34,782 bases of DNA from Psychrilyobacter piezotolerans (GCF_003391055.1 NZ_QUAJ01000028.1:1-34782); one strand, 5' to 3'. Positions 23,554-31,684 are shown, numbered from the stretch's first letter. Notes: a model not told the origin generated them from the letters alone. Made by a program: numbers and translations.

Positions 23554-25181
23554 TGAAAAAATATATAGGTGCCGCAATCGGAAATTGCGTTCATGTAGGC
23601 GGGGCTGTGAATTTTTTGAGGCTTGCAGAAGAAGAAGGACATTCTGCAGAATTTTTAGGAGCAGCTGTAAGTATAGATAACTTAATTGACTATATTCTTG
23701 AAAAAAACCCCGATGTGGTAAGTATTGGATTTAGGTTGACACCCGACTCTGTAATACCCCTGTTGAATGAGCTGGAAAAAAAAATTTATGATCACAAATT
23801 AGAAAATATTGAGTGGATTTTTGGGGGAACAAAACCAGTTGCTGAATTTGCAAAAGAATACAAGTTTTTTTCTAAAATATTTGATGGTACAGAAGATTTA
23901 GATGAGGTCATTGGTTATTTAAGGGGAAAAAAATTAAAGGATCTTGTCATTGATGAATCCCAGGATATTATAGAAAGGATAAGATCCAGATATCCTTATC
24001 CTGTTATAAGGCATCACTTTGGACTGCCCTCCTTAGAGGAAACCTATGAAGGAATTAAAAAAATTGCAGAAGCCGGGATTTTGGATGTGATTTCCATAGG
24101 ACCCGATCAAAATACCCAGGAAAACTTTTTTTCACCAGAGAAGATGAACCATGATTTAGATGGGGCAGGAGGGGTACCTCTGAGAAAAGTAGAGGATTTT
24201 GAAAAGTTATACCGGTCTGCTCAAAGGGGAAATTACCCCCTATTAAGATCTTATAGCGGAACTGCAGATATTTTTAAAACTGCAGAACTCCTTCAAACTA
24301 CAATCAAGAATGCCTGGTGTGCCGTACCTCTGTGCTGGTATAATGTGCTGGACGGAAGGGGTGAAAGATCCCTTGTTACCTCTATCAGTGAGGGACAGGA
24401 GTTGATGAGATGGCATGCCCAAAGGAATATCCCCATAGAAGTCAATGAAGGGCATCATTGGAGTCTTAGGGATGCTCATGATACTATTGGTGTGGTTATG
24501 GCTTATTTGGCAGCATATAATGCAAAAAAAATGGGAGTGAAAAATTATATTTCTCAATATATGTTCAATGTACCGGCCTGCATCCACCATAGAATGGACT
24601 TGGCAAAGATGCTTGCAAAGGTTGAATTAATTGAATCTTTGGAGGATGAAAATTTTAAGGTGTTCAGACAGGTAAGAGCTGGATTGGCAAGTTTGAGTAC
24701 AGATTTAGATGTGGCCAAGGGGCAGTTAGCAGCCTCTACCTATTTGGCCATGACTTTAAATCCCCACATTGTGCATGTGGTAGGTTTTAGCGAAGCAGAT
24801 CATGCGGCCAAACCCGAAGATGTAATTGAAAGCTGTAAAATTGTAAGGGGAGTTATAAGATCAACCCTCTATGGAAGGGTAGATATGAAAAATGATACAG
24901 TTGTTCAGGCTAGAAAAAATCAGTTGATAAAGGAAGTTAAATATCTGCTGAATACTATAAAATCACTTTATAATAAAAGTGAAGATCCATGGTCGGACCC
25001 TGTAGTTATTGCAGATATGATTAAAAAAGGAATTATAGATGCTCCCCATTTGAGAGGAAATAAAAATGCTAAGGGAACATTAGAAACAAGAATTGTAGAT
25101 GGAAAATGTATGGCATATTCCAAAAAATTAGGAAGGGTCGTATCGGAGGAAGAGAGGTTGTCGGAATTATTAGATCTTTAA
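23553..25181 (+). CDS. B12-binding mutase-like enzyme (glutamate-mutase-E-like barrel)
   Basis: A 542-residue protein. The N-terminal 135 residues look like a cobalamin-binding domain. They have H14 in C-V-H-V-G-G (compare D-x-H-x-x-G, with the Asp replaced), then S-I-G-F-R-L-T, F-G-G-T-K-P and a final acidic G-T-E-D-L-D-E-V helix. The remainder resembles the TIM barrel of methylaspartate (glutamate) mutase E: G-P-D-Q-N-T-Q-E, N-E-G-H-H-W-S-L-R-D-A-H-D and P-H-I-V-H-V-V-G-F-S-E-A-D-H-A-A. Fusion of both parts in one chain and coupling to an opine dehydrogenase are distinctive. The reaction is unknown. Confidence 0.72.
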   Translation: MKKYIGAAIGNCVHVGGAVNFLRLAEEEGHSAEFLGAAVSIDNLIDYILEKNPDVVSIGFRLTPDSVIPLLNELEKKIYDHKLENIEWIFGGTKPVAEFAKEYKFFSKIFDGTEDLDEVIGYLRGKKLKDLVIDESQDIIERIRSRYPYPVIRHHFGLPSLEETYEGIKKIAEAGILDVISIGPDQNTQENFFSPEKMNHDLDGAGGVPLRKVEDFEKLYRSAQRGNYPLLRSYSGTADIFKTAELLQTTIKNAWCAVPLCWYNVLDGRGERSLVTSISEGQELMRWHAQRNIPIEVNEGHHWSLRDAHDTIGVVMAYLAAYNAKKMGVKNYISQYMFNVPACIHHRMDLAKMLAKVELIESLEDENFKVFRQVRAGLASLSTDLDVAKGQLAASTYLAMTLNPHIVHVVGFSEADHAAKPEDVIESCKIVRGVIRSTLYGRVDMKNDTVVQARKNQLIKEVKYLLNTIKSLYNKSEDPWSDPVVIADMIKKGIIDAPHLRGNKNAKGTLETRIVDGKCMAYSKKLGRVVSEEERLSELLDL

Positions 25182-25186
25182 GCATG

Positions 25187-25215
25187 AAAAGATAGTCCCA
25201 GGGACTATCTTTTTA
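25187..25215 (+). terminator. Terminator after the mutase-like gene
   Basis: AAAAGATAGTCCC and GGGACTATCTTTTT nearly abut and run into a T-rich tail. Confidence 0.85.
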
Positions 25216-25282
25216 TTTTAGAAAAATATCAAATTTATATGGATAACTCTATGAAATTTTTTTATTCTACCTTTTTCAACCA

Positions 25283-25355
25283 AAAGAACTCAAGGGTCGG
25301 GATACAATAGGTGAACAGATTTAAATCTAAAAAAGAATTGAATAAAAGGAAATAA
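25283..25355 (+). pseudogene. 3' fragment of the Fe-S (CCG-domain) gene
   Basis: This stretch closely matches the last 75 bases of the Fe-S gene at 29450-30586, including R-F-K-S-K-K-E-L-N-K-R-K and the stop (TAA at 25353-25355), but nothing further upstream is preserved. The following intergenic sequence also matches that after 30586. It marks the left edge of a duplicated segment. Confidence 0.8.
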
Positions 25356-25450
25356 TACAGGATAACGTATATTTTAGACTATAATAAACTAATTTTGTAA
25401 AAATATCTTAAAGACCTGTGCTTATTTTAAATATAAAAAGGGAGAATAAA

Positions 25451-26974
25451 ATGAAAAAACTGCTGATTATTCTAATGTTTATGACAATTTTTATGGTTGG
25501 AATGGCCGATCCTGCAAGATCAAAGGATTATTCGGTATATGCAACGAGCACCCTGGTAAGCCCGAAAACTGCAGATAAAATGATAGAGGCCGAAAAGGAC
25601 CTGGTGATTTTAGATGTAAGAAAACAGGCAGTTTTTGAAAAAGAACATCTGGAAGGATCTTACCAGATTTGGAGGCCGGATTTTTCTGCTGATAAGGGGG
25701 AATATGAATATAGCGGGATGAGGGCTTCCCCTGAGAAGATGGCTGAAACATTAGGTTCCTACGGGATTACAGCTGATACCCACCTCCTCTTACTTGGTGA
25801 AGATGCGGCCAGATTATGGTGGATATTGGATATGTACGGACATAAGGATATATCCATGATCGACGGCGGAATAGACGGGTGGAAGACAGCCGGATTAAAA
25901 GTAGTAGAGGGAGGTGCAGCAAGACCAGCTGCCCAGGCGGTATATGAATTTAGCGGTCCGGCAGATCTTTCTAAGTCAGCGAATTTAGAAGATGTGAAAG
26001 CTGCAATGGCAGATGATGTAATGATATTAGATACAAGAACTTATATTGAATCTGATGGATTAATTCAAAAGGACGGGGCATTTGCCAGGGGTAGAATCCC
26101 GGGTTCGTATAATATTCCATGGAATTTGATGGTGAACAAGGATAAAACATTTAAATCACCTAAAGAGATGAAAGCAATTTTGGATGAGGAGGGGATTACA
26201 GAAGATAGGGCAGTTATTTTATACTCTCATTCAGGCGTAAAATCTGCTTATATGACCTTTGTATTGAAAGAGTTATTGGGGTATAAAAATGTTAAAAACT
26301 ATGATGGTTCATGGACTCAGTGGTCCTATGAATCCACCCGGGGAAATGTTGAAATTGAGAGAGATAACATTTTTAAGATTCTGTTCAGTTACCTTAAAAA
26401 CAGGGAAAAATTAGAAAGTATAATTACTATGTTAGGGGTATGGGGACCACTGGGATACATTATAATGTATATAGTGGTTACAATAACTATGATATCGGCA
26501 GTGCCTGCCACAATAGCCGGCGGGATAATCTTCGGGCCAATAATGGGAGTTATCTATACGGCTATAGGGGCAGGTATAGGACTTTCATTATCTTTCCTGA
26601 TAGCGAGATATATTGCAAGGGGAGCTATTGAGAGAAAGTTTGGAAACACAGCTATGTTTAAAAAAATAGATGAAGGAGTAAAAAGAGACGGATGGTTTAT
26701 TTTGGCTGTAACCAGATTGATACCTATCTTTCCATTTGGGATCCAAAATTATGTATATGGTTTGACTTCTATTGGGTTTATGCAATATGCCATATTATCT
26801 ACAATATTTATCCTTCCGGGAACCTCTGTATATGTCATGCTGGCAGGGGCATTTGCATCTGGAGACAGGGATATAGTTTTAAAGTATTCGATCATAGCGT
26901 CATTGATTTTCCTTGGATTAATTATAGTTACCAGGATAATCAAGAAAAAAGCTGGACTACAAAATAAAAACTAA
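25451..26974 (+). CDS. Tandem rhodanese fused to a TVP38/TMEM64 membrane domain
   Basis: A 507-residue protein: signal peptide (about 1-22), rhodanese-like domain 1 (about 38-155), rhodanese-like domain 2 (about 175-285), then a VTT/TVP38 membrane domain (about 315-500) with P-x-T-I-A-G-G-I-I-F-G-P and R-L-I-P-I-F-P-F-G-I-Q-N. Neither rhodanese loop has a cysteine: domain 2 reads Y-S-H-S-G-V-K-S with S259 at the catalytic position. So the rhodanese part is probably non-catalytic, or binds rather than transfers. The start at 25451 has GGGAG upstream; an earlier ATG at 25418 has none. It is a paralogue of the gene at 30682. Confidence 0.82.
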   Translation: MKKLLIILMFMTIFMVGMADPARSKDYSVYATSTLVSPKTADKMIEAEKDLVILDVRKQAVFEKEHLEGSYQIWRPDFSADKGEYEYSGMRASPEKMAETLGSYGITADTHLLLLGEDAARLWWILDMYGHKDISMIDGGIDGWKTAGLKVVEGGAARPAAQAVYEFSGPADLSKSANLEDVKAAMADDVMILDTRTYIESDGLIQKDGAFARGRIPGSYNIPWNLMVNKDKTFKSPKEMKAILDEEGITEDRAVILYSHSGVKSAYMTFVLKELLGYKNVKNYDGSWTQWSYESTRGNVEIERDNIFKILFSYLKNREKLESIITMLGVWGPLGYIIMYIVVTITMISAVPATIAGGIIFGPIMGVIYTAIGAGIGLSLSFLIARYIARGAIERKFGNTAMFKKIDEGVKRDGWFILAVTRLIPIFPFGIQNYVYGLTSIGFMQYAILSTIFILPGTSVYVMLAGAFASGDRDIVLKYSIIASLIFLGLIIVTRIIKKKAGLQNKN

Positions 26975-27015
26975 ATAACTAAACTTTCGAGAGACTTCAT
27001 CTATTTAAAGTTAAG

Positions 27016-27050
27016 AAATTTGCCCGCCTTTGGTGGGCAAATTTTATTTT
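27016..27050 (+). terminator. Terminator of the rhodanese-TVP38 gene
   Basis: A 13-bp stem (AAATTTGCCCGCC with GGTGGGCAAATTT, one G-U) and TTT loop, followed by a T-rich run. An almost identical copy ends the paralogous gene at 31486-31520. Confidence 0.85.
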
Positions 27051-27132
27051 AAATTAATGCAAAATAGAGTAAAAAAAATTGATTTTGTTGGCGGCTATAT
27101 ATCGATAAAGTTATTTAAAAAATCATTTTTTA

Positions 27133-27161
27133 TTGAAAAATTGGAAAAAAAGTGGTATAAA
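27133..27161 (+). promoter_or_regulatory. Promoter of the TGA-containing mini-ORF
   Basis: TTGAAA (27133-27138) and TATAAA (27156-27161) with a 17-bp spacer, 33 bp before an ATG with a strong AAGGAGAGG site. Confidence 0.6.
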
Positions 27162-27193
27162 TTATGTAAATAAATTTTTAAAGGAGAGGAATT

Positions 27194-27292
27194 ATGTTTA
27201 AATTAAGATTTAATTGAGCCTGAATAGCCGATAAACTTCTGGATGAAGTTATGATGGAACTTTTAGAATCTGAAAAAGGATATATTAGGTAG
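27194..27292 (+). CDS. Candidate tiny selenoprotein with two TGA codons (UxU)
   Basis: Starting at the ATG after AAGGAGAGG, the frame reads M-F-K-L-R-F-N, TGA, A, TGA, I-A-D-K-L-L-D-E-V and ends at TAG after 32 codons. TGAs are at 27215-27217 and 27221-27223. A 6-bp hairpin (AACTTC/GAAGTT, loop TGGAT) puts a GG in the apical loop 17 nt after the second TGA, close to bacterial SECIS spacing. A promoter is present, and a much stronger selenoprotein candidate lies 1.2 kb downstream. It may instead be the decayed start of a lost gene. I recognise no family. Confidence 0.4.
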
Positions 27293-27689
27293 TCTTTCTG
27301 CTTCAATATTATAAACATTTATTCCAATTCACTCTTTAACTTCCAACCCATTTTAAAATTATGATGGATATAAATAAACATATTAACGAGATGTTTTGAC
27401 CTTAATATTTTATCTATTCCTAAATAATTACTTTCGGAACAACTCTGTTCCCATTAACAATCATTTTAAAAAACGAAGAAAACAATAAAAATTTAATCTT
27501 AATGCATAAATATAATCTCCTTGATAAAGCAGGGGGTCACTTGTGATGTGTTAAATTCGGACTTATCTCGGAAAATTATTGCTTTTAAAATTTATTCAAA
27601 CCTCAGTTGATTCTAGAAAGATGTCCATAGGATAGATTAAATTTAATAAGCCTTGAATGATAACTGTATAAATTTACATTAATTTTAAA

Positions 27690-27721
27690 TTGACATAAAA
27701 TAAAGTGAAAATTTTTATTAT
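27690..27721 (+). promoter_or_regulatory. Putative promoter of the TVP38-rhodanese-FeS operon
   Basis: A perfect TTGACA at 27690-27695 is followed by AT-rich sequence. The best -10 candidates (TTTTAT at 17 bp, TATTAT at 20 bp) are weak in sequence or spacing. Confidence 0.4.
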
Positions 27722-27757
27722 ATATAATAAAAATTATAGTATATGGAGGTTAATTAA

Positions 27758-28471
27758 TTGAAGTATAGAAAAGATAAGATGCTAAAAATAGGAGTTTTGA
27801 TAGTCATAACAGGGTTATATTTTTTAATACCGGCAGTGAAAATAAATGTCAATCAGGCTATTTTCATCCTTCAAAATGTAGATGTTGATTTGGCAAGAGG
27901 TTATATTTTAGGATTTGGAATGTGGGCACCAGTTGTATCATTTTTATTGATGATATTACAATCTATAGCAGCACCCCTTCCAGCCTTTATAATAACCTTT
28001 GCAAATGCTGGTTTATTTGGCTGGGTAAAAGGAGCTCTTTTATCATGGACCAGTTCCATGGCAGGAGCAGCACTTTGTTTTTATATAGCAAAGTTTTACG
28101 GAAGAGATGCAGTGATAAAATTAACCGGTAAATATGCATTGGACAGTGTAGATGATTTTTTTGATAGATATGGAAAATATACAATATTGATAGCACGTTT
28201 ACTGCCGTTTATTTCTTTTGATATTGTCAGCTATGCCGCCGGATTAACTTCTATGAGTTTTTTCAGCTTTTTTATTGCAACTGGTATAGGACAGCTGCCG
28301 GCAACGATAATTTATTCATACATTGGAAGTATGTTAACAGGTACAACCAAAACAATAGTGGTTGGATTACTTATGTTATTTGCAATAAGTACATTAATAT
28401 TTTTATTTAAAAAGGTTTGGAATGATAAGAAACAGTCAAGAGATACTACAGGATTAGAAAACGTAAACTAA
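27758..28471 (+). CDS. TVP38/TMEM64 family membrane protein, TTG start
   Basis: A 237-residue inner-membrane protein with about six hydrophobic segments and the VTT domain (about residues 60-190): P-L-P-A-F-I-I-T-F-A-N-A-G-L-F-G-W, G-A-A-L-C-F-Y-I-A-K-F-Y-G-R and R-L-L-P-F-I-S-F-D-I-V-S-Y-A-A-G-L-T. E. coli relatives are YdjX and YdjZ. The TTG at 27758 is 8 bases after GGAGG (27745-27749); the first ATG is 21 bases further in and has no such site. The selenoprotein rhodanese begins 16 bp after it, so they form an operon. DedA/TVP38 proteins act on lipids or small substrates; the role here is not known. Confidence 0.87.
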   Translation: MKYRKDKMLKIGVLIVITGLYFLIPAVKINVNQAIFILQNVDVDLARGYILGFGMWAPVVSFLLMILQSIAAPLPAFIITFANAGLFGWVKGALLSWTSSMAGAALCFYIAKFYGRDAVIKLTGKYALDSVDDFFDRYGKYTILIARLLPFISFDIVSYAAGLTSMSFFSFFIATGIGQLPATIIYSYIGSMLTGTTKTIVVGLLMLFAISTLIFLFKKVWNDKKQSRDTTGLENVN

Positions 28472-28487
28472 AATACAAGGGGGAAAA

Positions 28488-29432
28488 ATGAGAAAAAAAT
28501 ACACCATGGGATTACTTATTCTATGTGGATTGATGGTTTTTTTATTTAATGGTTGTGGTAAATCACCGGCTGAGGAAGTAAAAAAAATAGATCTTTCCAT
28601 ATATGAAAAAGGAGATTATTTTATCAGCCCGGAGGAGCTTAAAACGTTATTAGGAACAGAAAATTTAGTATTACTGGACTGTAATAATCCTAAATTATAC
28701 GCTAAAGAGCATATAAAAGGAGCAGTTGGAATCGGATTCCATGCTTTTTCAGAAAAAGTCGGAAAACCAGGAGATCCAGGTTGGGGGACTATAAAATCAA
28801 AGGAAGAGCTGACTAAAAAACTTATTTCATTGGGGATAGACAATGAAAAAATAGTGGTACTCTACTCCGATTTATTTAAAGGTCCCGGAGCAGATGGACG
28901 TGCAGCCTGGCAATTAAGATTAGCAGGAATGAAAAATGTTAAAATCCTTCATGGAGGGTCCGGTTATTGGAAAGAACTTGGTTATGAGATGACGAATGAT
29001 GTTACAGTTAAACCAACACCTAGTACTGGTGTGACTTTAAAAGATTATGACAGAAGTTTTATGGTAACGAAGGACGAAATTTATAAGAATTTAGGAAAAA
29101 CAACACTTATCGATGTAAGAACTAAAAAAGAATTTGATGGATCGCAAAATGCAGGAGAGCCTAGAGGCGGCCATATAAAAGGGGCAAAGCACCTTCTTTG
29201 GACAGATTTGTTGAATAAAAATGGAACTTTAAAGACTCCAAAAGAGATGGAAGAGATAATGAGTGAAATGGGTGTTTCTAAAAAAGATGATTTTACACTC
29301 TACTGAACTATGGGAATAAGATCAGGTTATGCAACTATGATCCTCAGAGCCGGAGGCTTTGAAAATGTAAGAAACTATGAAGGTTCTATTTATGAATGGA
29401 GTGGCGATAAAACTATGCCAATGGAAAAATAA
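28488..29432 (+). CDS. Selenocysteine-containing rhodanese lipoprotein
   Basis: A predicted 314-residue exported lipoprotein (hydrophobic signal ending F-N-G-C) with two rhodanese domains. Domain 1 (about 40-165) has no catalytic Cys. Domain 2 (about 185-310) has D-V-R-T-K-K-E-F and G-G-H-I-K-G-A. At the active-site position, after F-T-L-Y, an in-frame TGA (29304-29306, residue 273) is followed by T-M-G-I-R-S, giving U-x-x-G-x-R-S. The frame continues through N-V-R-N-Y-E-G-S to TAA at 29430. A hairpin downstream is SECIS-like. Conventional gene calling would stop at 29306 and lose the active site. Selenium-containing rhodaneses have been predicted before as a family; this protein seems new only in its setting. 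Confidence 0.88.
29304..29342 (+). promoter_or_regulatory. Bacterial SECIS-like element after the in-frame TGA
   Basis: GATCA (29320-29324) pairs with TGATC (29338-29342), with possible inner pairing GTT/AAC. The apical loop starts GGU exactly 18 nt after the TGA, the same distance as in E. coli fdhF as I remember it. The element lies inside the coding frame, as bacterial SECIS elements do. Confidence 0.75.
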
Positions 29433-29449
29433 ATAATTAGGAGAGAGTT

Positions 29450-30586
29450 ATGATTCCTGAAAAACTTAGAGAAAAAATAGAAGAAATAATCGATGGTTGT
29501 TTAGAATGTAAATCTAAACCTTGTATGAAAAACTGTATAATGTTAAATGAATTTGGAGAAGATCCTAAGTCAATTCTTAAGGAATGTATAGCGAAAAATG
29601 AAATACCGGATAAACTGGTATATTCATGTAATATGTGTAACAGGTGTACAATTGCCTGTCCAAAAGACTATAAAATACAGGATATCTTTATGGAGAGTAG
29701 AATTCTAAAAATAAAGAGAAATAATGGTAAATCACCTATGAAGGGTCATAGAGCAATAGAAGCTCACCAATATTTAGGGTATTCAAATTTCTTTAATACA
29801 GTCAATAAAGCTCCTAAGGGAAATAAAACTAAAAGAATATTTTTTCCGGGGTGTTCCCTGCCTTCTTATAATTCAAAAGCAGTGGGAAATATATTGGACT
29901 TTTTACAGGAAAAATATGATGGAGAGATAGGATCGGTCTTAAAATGCTGCGGGAAACCAACAAAATCTCTGGGACAGGTAGAGGCTTTTGAAAAAAGATA
30001 TGCTGCAGTCCAGAAAGCTATAGACGATACAGGAGCAGAGGAAATTATCGTAGCATGCCAGTCATGTTATAGGGTCTTTAAAGAACACAGCCCCAATCAA
30101 AGGGTAAGGTCTTTATGGGAAATATTACCGGAATTAGGACTGCCTGAGCAGACTAAGGAGATAGGAAAAGATTCGGATGTGGTATTTGGTATCCATGATT
30201 CGTGTTCTACGAGAGACAATGTGGAGATCCAAAATGGGGTCAGACGGATCTTAGCTCAGATGGGATATAAGACCGAAGAGTCTGTAAATACAAGGGGAAA
30301 TACAAGGTGCTGCGGATTTGGAGGAATGGTAATGCCGGCTAACCCAGAAGTAGCTCATGCAGTTATAACTGAGAGGGGAACGGAATATAAGACAGATCAT
30401 ATAGTAAGTTATTGTGCTGCATGCAGGGAATCTATGGAAAATGCAGGAAAAGATTCTGTGCATATCCTGGATCTGGTGTTTGGAGACAGGTATATAAAGG
30501 CTTCAGCAGAAAAAAGATCTCAAGGTTCGGTTAGACAATGGATCAACAGGTTTAAATCTAAAAAAGAATTGAATAAAAGAAAATAA
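29450..30586 (+). CDS. (Fe-S)-binding CCG-domain protein, HdrD/GlpC-like
   Basis: A 378-residue cytoplasmic redox protein. An N-terminal cysteine-rich part has C-x2-C-x4-C-x3-C near residues 17-29 and the 4Fe-4S motif C-N-M-C-N-R-C-T-I-A-C-P (about 60-71). Two CCG domains follow, with P-G-C-S-L-P ... C-C-G-K-P (from about 134) and D-S-C-S-T-R ... R-C-C-G-F-G-G ... C-A-A-C-R (from about 249). CCG domains in heterodisulfide reductase and related enzymes handle thiols and disulfides, so it may deliver or receive electrons for the selenorhodanese 17 bp upstream. Its last 75 bases are duplicated at 25283-25355. Confidence 0.88.
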   Translation: MIPEKLREKIEEIIDGCLECKSKPCMKNCIMLNEFGEDPKSILKECIAKNEIPDKLVYSCNMCNRCTIACPKDYKIQDIFMESRILKIKRNNGKSPMKGHRAIEAHQYLGYSNFFNTVNKAPKGNKTKRIFFPGCSLPSYNSKAVGNILDFLQEKYDGEIGSVLKCCGKPTKSLGQVEAFEKRYAAVQKAIDDTGAEEIIVACQSCYRVFKEHSPNQRVRSLWEILPELGLPEQTKEIGKDSDVVFGIHDSCSTRDNVEIQNGVRRILAQMGYKTEESVNTRGNTRCCGFGGMVMPANPEVAHAVITERGTEYKTDHIVSYCAACRESMENAGKDSVHILDLVFGDRYIKASAEKRSQGSVRQWINRFKSKKELNKRK

Positions 30587-30681
30587 TCCAATACTAAGAT
30601 ATATTTATTGTGGCTATAATAAACTAATTTTGTAAAAATATCTTAGAGGCCGGTGCTTACTTTAAATACAAGGAGATTAAA

Positions 30682-31452
30682 ATGAAAAAACTGCTGACTG
30701 TTGTAATGTTTATAGTCATTTTTATGATTGGAATGGCTGGTCCTGCGACATCAAAGGATTATTCAGTATATGCAGCAAGACCAACTACCCAGACGGTATA
30801 TGAATCCACCCGGGGAAATGTTGAAATTGAGAAGGATAACATTTTTAAAGTTCTATTTAGTTACCTTACAGAGAGGGCAAAATTAGAAAGTGTGATTACT
30901 ATGTTAGGGGTATGGGGACCATTGGCATATATTATACTATATATAGTGATTACAATAAGTATGATGTCGGTACTGCCTGTCACAATAGCCGGCGGGATAA
31001 TCTTCGGGCCAATAATGGGAGTTGTCTATACGGCTATTGGGGCAGGTATAGGACTTTCCTTATCTTTCCTGATAGCGAGATATGTTGCCAGGGGAGCTAT
31101 TGAGAGAAAGTTTGGAAACACAGCTGTATTTAAAAAAATAGATGAAGGGGTAAAAAAAGACGGATGGTTTATTTTAGCTGTAACCAGATTGATACCCATC
31201 TTTCCATTTGGGATCCAAAATTATGTATATGGATTAACTTCTATTGGATTTATGCAATATGCCATATTATCTACAATATTTATCCTCCTGGGGACCTCTG
31301 TATATGTGATGCTGGCAGGAGCATTTGTATCCGGAGACAGGGATATAGTTTTAAAGTATTCAATCATAGCATCACTAATTTTTATGGGACTTATGGTGGT
31401 AACGAAGATTATCAAAATAAAGATGGAACTTAAAAAAATAAAAATTAAATAA
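30682..31452 (+). CDS. TVP38/TMEM64 protein, paralogue lacking the rhodanese domains
   Basis: A 256-residue protein: signal peptide, about 20 residues of linker, then the VTT membrane domain (about 65-250). It is nearly identical to the C-terminal half of the gene at 25451, and its signal peptide matches as well. The linker is a collage of that gene's sequence before domain 1, between the domains (A-R-P-x-x-Q-x-V-Y-E) and after domain 2 (S-T-R-G-N-V-E-I-E). So both rhodanese domains appear to have been cut out at short repeats. GGAG precedes the ATG. Confidence 0.88.
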   Translation: MKKLLTVVMFIVIFMIGMAGPATSKDYSVYAARPTTQTVYESTRGNVEIEKDNIFKVLFSYLTERAKLESVITMLGVWGPLAYIILYIVITISMMSVLPVTIAGGIIFGPIMGVVYTAIGAGIGLSLSFLIARYVARGAIERKFGNTAVFKKIDEGVKKDGWFILAVTRLIPIFPFGIQNYVYGLTSIGFMQYAILSTIFILLGTSVYVMLAGAFVSGDRDIVLKYSIIASLIFMGLMVVTKIIKIKMELKKIKIK

Positions 31453-31485
31453 GCTTTTGGGATACTGGATCTACTTAAAGTTAAG

Positions 31486-31520
31486 AAATTTGCCTGCCTT
31501 TGGTGGGCAAATTTTATTTT
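31486..31520 (+). terminator. Terminator of the second TVP38 gene
   Basis: A 13-bp stem with TTT loop, almost the same sequence as at 27016-27050, confirming that the duplication extends past the gene. Confidence 0.85.
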
Positions 31521-31640
31521 AAATTAACTTTAATATAATTTAGTTTTAAATCGGTTAAAATACCGGTAAAAAATTTGATTTTTTTGGTGACAGTATGGAT
31601 TTTTATTTCAAAAAACATTCAGAATATAAGGCTGTAACTA

Positions 31641-31649
31641 TGCTATAAT
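31641..31649 (+). promoter_or_regulatory. Extended -10 promoter of the ABC transporter
   Basis: TGC directly before TATAAT (31644-31649), 36 bp ahead of the start codon; no good -35. Confidence 0.55.
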
Positions 31650-31684
31650 AAAAGCAGAACACAATTATTTAGAGGGGGGAAGAG

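Larger units (their letters stand above)
26975..27757. other. Intergenic region with a TGA-containing mini-ORF and remnants
   Basis: It contains the terminator at 27016, a promoter and 33-codon ORF at 27133-27292, and a minus-strand open stretch ending at 27319. The last encodes about 45 residues and finishes K-M-G-W-K-L-K-S-E-L-E, probably the tail of a lost gene. At the right end TTGACA (27690-27695) has an AT-rich -10 region for the next gene. The middle (27460-27680) shows nothing I can assign. Confidence 0.55.

Noticed and set aside
26225-26227. A second selenocysteine or cysteine in the rhodanese-TVP38 fusion
   Set aside because: The catalytic position is TCT (Ser); there is no TGA in frame.
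28488-29306. Truncated rhodanese pseudogene ending at the TGA
   Set aside because: The sequence after TGA stays in frame and completes the domain, the TGA is exactly at the catalytic Cys, and a SECIS-like hairpin has the right spacing.
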